DNA from: Allolobophora icterica
Lineage: Eukaryota; Annelida; Clitellata; Crassiclitellata; Lumbricidae
Assembly (NCBI GenBank): GCA_963556255.1
Contig: OY744608.1
Coordinates: 69,098,322-69,162,321 of the forward strand
DNA: 64,000 bases
Direction of reading: 5' to 3'
Made by a program: the position numbers and the translations under genes. Shown here piece after piece: positions 44,221 through 64,000 of the stretch; position 1 is the first letter of the stretch; each line of letters begins with the position of its first letter. The notes beneath the pieces were generated by a model. The model was not told where the DNA came from, made no database searches, and saw nothing but the letters and a program-made list of their open reading frames with translations.

Positions 44221-44588
44221 CAGGGCTGTAGTCGAGGGTATACGAGGTTATACAGTGTATACTTACCTCTATACAGCGCATACTCATGGCTGGAGCGAGG
44301 GTATACGCGGGTATACAGCGTATACTTACCTCTCTAGGGACCGTATAGCCATTTAGCCAATGAAATTTCCACAAAAAGAAAGGTAATTAAAGGTTTTGAG
44401 GGCGAATGACTAAAAAAGGTCATAAACTTTTTGAGAGAGGAATTCCTAAAAAGGTCAAGATTTTTCTGAGAATTCCTAAAAGGTCATGAATTTTTCAGAG
44501 ACGAATTCCTAAAAAAAGGTCGTCACATAGGGACGCCGCTTCTGACGGGTAGAGTGTACTCACCTCTAATTTTACCACTACAACACTG
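44221..44588. mobile_element. hAT MITE with internal repeats, after copy C
   Basis: 368 bp. Ends CAGGGCTGTAGTCG and, reversed, CAGTGTTGTAGTGG. Perfect 8-bp duplication tgtataag (44213-44220, 44589-44596). B has the empty site. Inside are two copies of a gagggtatacg...ttacctct unit and three of a gaattcctaaaaaggtca unit. Confidence 0.88.
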
Positions 44589-45247
44589 TGTATAAGCTAT
44601 TAGAAAGACAATAACGTACATTATTATGCAGAATAGGATGAATGAGAAGCCAAACGGAGACACTTTAGGGTCTTGCAGGTGTCCAAGGGCACATGTAATT
44701 TGAGACAGGCGAAAGCAAGATTCACATATTTCTATCTTTTGTTTGGATTTCATGATGATTCAGCTGCCTGTTCGTGATTCTTTGTTTTCTACTATTCTGA
44801 TGTATTTGAAACTACAGTTCAGGCTAGGATCTGTCGTCAGGAATAGTTAATAAAAGTTTAATTTATGTGTGTCAGAAATTCAGAATATATCTCGGGTTTC
44901 CACGAGCACAATACAAATATGTTACAAATGTAGACGTTTTTATATAGCGACCGTATGACCACGACACTGCTGAATTTTCAATTAATCGATCGGGAAGGAT
45001 CTTTCACCACATGTGGCCAAATGGCGCCACGCCATTTAAGGTCCTCGTGTACGGACCGCGTTAGCCCGAGATTTAAATAGCACTCATTCGATCACGAGTA
45101 CGTTTTAAGAGAGAGTTTCTTACAGAAAAGAAGTGGATATCAATCGAGGAGTCAAGTATCACACCTAAATTTAAATGTTATGATCACAATTTATGTAAAG
45201 CACATATTGTGCATTTTTGCATGTAGTGATGCATTTGCGTATGATTG

Positions 45248-45660
45248 TATTTAAAGATTTCTAAAGCGCCTCTCCTAGTAAGACCTAATCGTGGCGCTCC
45301 CAGTGCCAGAAGCCCCGAAGGAGTAGAAAATATTTAAAATAGCGGATAGAAGCAGGAAGATCCCAGTTAGGATCGTATAGCGATCACAGGGGGGGAGTTC
45401 GTTCCAAAGCGAGGGACCACTGTAGGCAAAAGCACGATGCTGAGCCATGGCTGCCCTAGACCGAGGGACAGGGAGGTGAGGCCGATCCAGAAAGCGGTGT
45501 AGAGTAAGTGAGACAGTCGAGTTGGGCCGACGAAGCGAGTCACGAAGGTAGTTTGAGGCTTGACCCAAGAACGCTCTGTAAAGAAAAGAATTTTGATCTG
45601 AATACGGGCAGAAAGCCAGTGAAGGTGTTCATAAATTATAGGTCGAGATGTGGGAGAAAC
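45248..45660 (-). mobile_element. L2/CR1-like LINE tail, minus, after copy C
   Basis: Near-identical to 7397-7810 after copy A. Confidence 0.75.
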
Positions 45661-45668
45661 GAGGGAAA

Positions 45669-45712
45669 TGTGTGTGTGTGTGTGTGTGTGCGTGTGCGCG
45701 TGCGTGTGTATC
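45669..45712. repeat. (GT)n microsatellite
   Basis: GT run with gc interruptions. Confidence 0.9.
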
Positions 45713-46637
45713 TAGATGCATAATATAGCAACTTTAGAGTACCTCATTAAATTGTGTTATGTTTAGAACAGTATGGACGGCTTCTAGGAGTGAAACGTAG
45801 CGTCAGTGCGACCCAAGGAGAGCCACTGAAGTCAATTTCACCTGATGCTTTACCATTACTAGTGGATAGTGTGCTGTACTGTCGACCTGAACGTCAGAGA
45901 TCAAATCCGTGACAAGGACGAATTTGTTCCAAAAGTTCGGCTCCACTTGCTACCCTTAGCCAGCTATAGATCAGCTACAGATATGGACAACCTATATGGA
46001 TCAGCTATTGTGACTTCAACGACGGCGGAAATATTAGGCGGCGATGTAGAGGAATGGCGACCAACCCTCATACAAATAGGCTAAGAAAATTAAGTCGCAA
46101 AACTTTAGACGCATTGCTGCATCTGAGGGTTACCTTAAGGTAGCCTACTGTTCATATTAGTCAAAACTCCTGCAGATGCTGTTCCTGTAAATAAACCGCT
46201 GCCTCGAAAAACAACAAGACTATAAGAAAATAATGCAGGAGTTCCTCAAGACTAAATGGTTAAGAATTTTGGCAGAAAACTGACTGAGCTGGTTCTTGTT
46301 GGATACCAACTCAGGTACTGATGAAGAGCTTGCTTCTGGAATGATGAAGAGTTTGCTTATGTACGGATGAAGATTTTGCTTGTGGACTGAGGAAGAGTTT
46401 GCTTATGGCGTAATGTAATTGTTTTGATCGAAAATCGCGTCTCTTCGTAAGGCTAAGTTGAAAATACCATCGCAGAACGACCGGAGACATTTGGAAATGA
46501 GAGACCATCGGTTGTGCTCTTCATACCTGCATTTACTCAACATTGTTTTATCCTTAACGAACTTAACAGACTGGTGTAGACAGAGCTTTTGTGGTATTCA
46601 AAAGGCGCTATATACTTACTTACTTATATGTATGTAT

Positions 46638-47346
46638 CAAGGCAATGGTTCTAGGACGTTTGGTCAACGGACGATTGGTCAACGGACGATTGGTCACGGA
46701 CGATTGGTCAACGGACGATTGGTCACGGACGATTGGTCAATGGACGATTGGTCAAGAGGACTGTTGATCAAGGGTGCTTTCGTCAAGAGGACGGTTGATC
46801 AAAAAGTCTTCATTGCTGTGCATGTAAAGATGCCTGGTTTTATAATTGCTTAACTGGTCGGTCGGTTCGTCGGTCTAGGGATAATTAGTGGTCGTCGATT
46901 TAAAAGGGTTATCGTATATCTGTGCCAGCTCAGGTGTTTGTACTGATAACAGAACTGACATGTTTTAAAAGCGTCTAAAATTAACGTATATCGTATCACT
47001 CCATATTTGTTTTATTTGTGTATGGGCTACGCTTTGCAAAGTCTTCATTGCTGTGCATGTCTAGGGATAATTAGTGGTCGTCGATTTCAAAGGGTTATCG
47101 TATATCTGTGCCAGTGCAGTTGTTTGTACTTTATAAGAGAACTGGCATATTTTAAAAGCGTCTCTAATATCTAAAATTTAAATTTTTGATCAACCGTCCT
47201 CTTGACGAAGGGACCCTTGATCAACAGTCCCCTTGACGAACAGTCCGTTTGACCAATCGTCCGTTGACCAATCGTCCGTGACCAATCGTCCGTTGACCAT
47301 AATGACCAATCGTCCGTTGACCAAACGTCCTAGAACCATTGCCTTG
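46638..47346. mobile_element. fold-back element with repeat-built inverted arms
   Basis: Left arm 46638-46805 and right arm 47183-47346 are inverted, near-identical and start caaggcaatggttctaggac. Each arm is made of tandem acggacgattggtca units, then ctgttgatcaaggg and cgtcaagaggacggttgatc. The middle holds a direct duplication (about 46803-46980 and 47036-47165). The inverted symmetry continues outward through atacttacttactt / aagtaagtaagtat. No transposase seen. Unique in the window. Confidence 0.85.
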
Positions 47347-47404
47347 ATACACACATATAAGTAAGTAAGTATATTCTTTAATGATCCATCTGCATACGCA
47401 CTAT

Positions 47405-47408
<4 letters not shown>

Positions 47409-47469
<61 letters not shown>
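47409..47469. repeat. (TA)n microsatellite
   Basis: About 60 bp of TA, equivalent in position to the AT run before copy B. Confidence 0.95.
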
Positions 47470-47472
<3 letters not shown>

Positions 47473-48143
47473 CATGTGGACCTCGACTCATCATCACGTG
47501 TTTCTGGCTCATGACCATTGAGACCGCGTTGCTGTCACTTCGTCGCAGATGGTAATTTTATCAGTTTAAGGTCGAGCTGCATGTGTTGTTTCACAGTAGA
47601 CTTTAATACACTCTCTCGTCGTTAAAGTTTTCAAAGTGTAGCAATATGATGCGTCTTCTATTATAGACTGCCGAGTTTGACGCCAACGAAAGATGATTCA
47701 GTCAGGACTATTTTCCTTCACAGACTGCACGCGGCATACTGTTGCCGTCGCTAGAGGAATTAACTAACGTTTCAGAACTGCGTGGCTCTTTATTTTCTCC
47801 TGTCGTCGCATCGCTAAGCTGTGTTTTTTCTCATTCGTTAGTTGTTTATTCTGTTGAGGGTATTCGATATTGTCTTCGCAGATCTTGTTAAGTACTCATG
47901 AGTATTACTAGACAATAACTGAAGCGCCTTTTCTTAGATGTTTTGAATCGGCAGGGGAATTATAATTGTCACCCACATATAATCTTTAATAATATTTATA
48001 CATGATATTTCGGGCTTGATATTTATGAAATTAATCGATATAATATTCTAACCTTTGATAATATTAATCAATATTATGTTAAATTTAATCATTGAATATA
48101 TTGTTTCTTATTAGTTTATTATCTGAATCCAGCAACCGTAACG

Positions 48144-62611
<14,468 letters not shown>

Positions 62612-62666
62612 GTAAGAGGAAATTTCCATCTGAACGGGGAGCATTGGCTTTGTCATCGTTTTCATT

Positions 62667-62667
62667 C

Positions 62668-62764
<97 letters not shown>
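62667..62764. repeat. (CAT)n microsatellite
   Basis: About 97 bp of CAT units just after exon 11 of D. The same spot in A, B and C has only a short degenerate cat/tca stretch. Confidence 0.95.
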
Positions 62765-62987
62765 TTTCACAAACACCCATATTGGCGATGTAATTGTTTT
62801 AAACCTTGGCTTTCATCAGTTTCACTTTTTGGGCATTGCATGTTATATTTAGTTAATATAATTAGGTTACGATGTAATCGCAAAATCAATATGAGTAGAT
62901 ATAAATAATTTTTCTTCTTTTCAATGGAACGAGCCTTACATTTACACTTTCCAGGATTAAGGTATATTTGACAAGACTACATCGGTA

Positions 62988-64000
62988 GTCCGCAAAAGGT
63001 TCATCAGTCACTCTGCTACAGAGTAAAGCAGGGAGGTGACCTGACCGACGTCTCTTAGGAGCGTAGACTCGGACCCGACCTGGGCTGATGAACCAAAGTC
63101 CTCCGTGCCCACCTTCACGTGGTGCGGACTGTTGGTACCCTTCCAATGGAAGGGGAACGAACGGGCACGGCAGGCAAAACCAGGGGAAGGCAATGGCAAA
63201 CCACCCCTGTTAACTTGCCAAGAAAATCGTCATGAGACACACCAAACCAAAACGCCGATAGTCGCAGATGGTGGGACTCCCAGGCCGGAGTGCGACTCAA
63301 AAGCTACTGGGGAAGAGCAAGACGGTGAATCAGTGACCCTTCGATCTAATGAAGCAACAGGACAAAAGCTGAAAGGACGTCTTGAGGTGGATCGTATTGG
63401 AGGGAAAATACTCAACCTGAGCTGCAATCAAAAGATGAAGTTGGGTACATGGAATGTACGTAGTATGCAAACCGGAAAGATGGATGTAATTCAAGGAGAG
63501 ATGAAAAACTGGACTTAGCAATATTGGGATTAAGTGAGACAAGATGGAAAGGACAAGGACATTTCAGCTGGAATGGATATAAGATAATAATGTCAGGACG
63601 AAAAGAGAGAGGAAAAATGGAGTTGCAATCATGTGTGATAAGACAAGTACAAATGCGATAATAGGTTACGATACGGTGAGTGATAGAATCTTGAGTGTAA
63701 GATTTAGAGGTGAAAAGGTAAACACAACTATTATACAGATATATGCTCCAACATCGATAGCAACAGAAGAGGAACAGGAGAGTTTCTATAATGATTTGCA
63801 GAGTACAATGGATAGAACTCCGAAGGGCGACGTATTGATAACCATGGGAGACTTTAACGCGAAGGTGGGGCAATGCAAAGGAGAGGATAGAGGAACAATG
63901 GGTATCCATGGACTGGGTGAACAGAATGAGGCTGGGGAAAGACTTGTTGAATTCTGCAAAGGGAATGACTGGAGAATAATGAATACATGTTTTGAACAGC
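62988..64000 (+). mobile_element. RTE-clade LINE, 5' part, interrupting D intron 11
   Basis: Intron homology with A-C stops after catcggta. The insert has a 5' leader with ggggaaggcaatggcaaacc, then the endonuclease domain: T-W-N-V-R-S-M near 63447, L-S-E-T-R-W near 63529, G-D-F-N-A-K-V-G near 63849. Two 1-base losses in A-runs (near 63506 and 63617) shift the frame, so this copy looks inactive. The RT half lies beyond the window. Confidence 0.88.

Larger units (their letters stand above)
43988..48143. other. C-D intergenic spacer
   Basis: Homologous in order to the A-B spacer: 3' flank, minus LINE tail (45248-45660), GT tract, tRNA-like SINE head (45850-45925), tgatgaagag repeats (46318-46410), AT tract, then the flank shared with copy B (47485-48143). 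Extra here are a hAT MITE (44221-44588) and the fold-back element (46638-47346). Confidence 0.65.

Noticed and set aside
46638..46805. CRISPR-like array
   Set aside because: The repeat units abut directly without unique spacers, and the host is an animal.

Overview
This is invertebrate-type nuclear DNA: AT-rich, intron-rich and full of transposable elements and long microsatellites. Its only host genes are a head-to-tail array of at least four SLC5-family sodium-coupled monocarboxylate transporter (SMCT, SLC5A8/SLC5A12-like) genes, all on the + strand. The L2/CR1-like LINE tails, RTE LINE, tRNA-type SINE, hAT elements and frequent 'taggcct' words suggest a marine invertebrate such as a mollusc or echinoderm. 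The sequence alone does not settle the phylum.

Layout. Copy A (1-6572) enters the window inside exon 7 and runs to its stop. Copy B (9404-25790) and copy C (30775-43987) are complete 16-exon genes of about 623 and 620 codons. Copy D (48144 onward) has exons 1-11, then an RTE LINE fills the window from about 62990 to its end, so exons 12-16 lie outside. The repeat period is about 18-19 kb. I assembled the exons by hand from GT/AG junctions, reading phase and cross-copy conservation. Every exon seen has the same length in each copy except the last one of copy B, and none has an internal stop. The array therefore looks like working genes, not relics.

The product should be a plasma-membrane symporter with about 13 transmembrane segments. 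It carries the SLC5 TM5 motif GGMRAVIWTDVFQ, a VSS pair in TM8 (sodium site region), a large extracellular loop with four N-glycosylation sequons, and in A and C a C-terminus (ESSI, ESSL) that fits a class I PDZ ligand. Copy B has a 2-nt shortening in its last exon that replaces this tail. Copy C has a 5' flank unlike B and D. Its body resembles B up to exon 13, while its exons 14-16 and 3' flank resemble A, so it looks mosaic.

The introns and spacers record many transposition events, because the paralogous introns supply empty sites. Most insertions are hAT-type, with 8-bp target duplications. Some are nested (B intron 2, D intron 8, D intron 10). There are also L2/CR1-like LINE 3' ends with a GCGCC/GGCGC hairpin tail, RTE 3' ends, one tRNA-derived SINE carrying the LINE-type tail, and a fold-back element with arms built from a 15-bp repeat between C and D.

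No rRNA gene, functional tRNA gene, CRISPR array or prokaryotic feature was seen.
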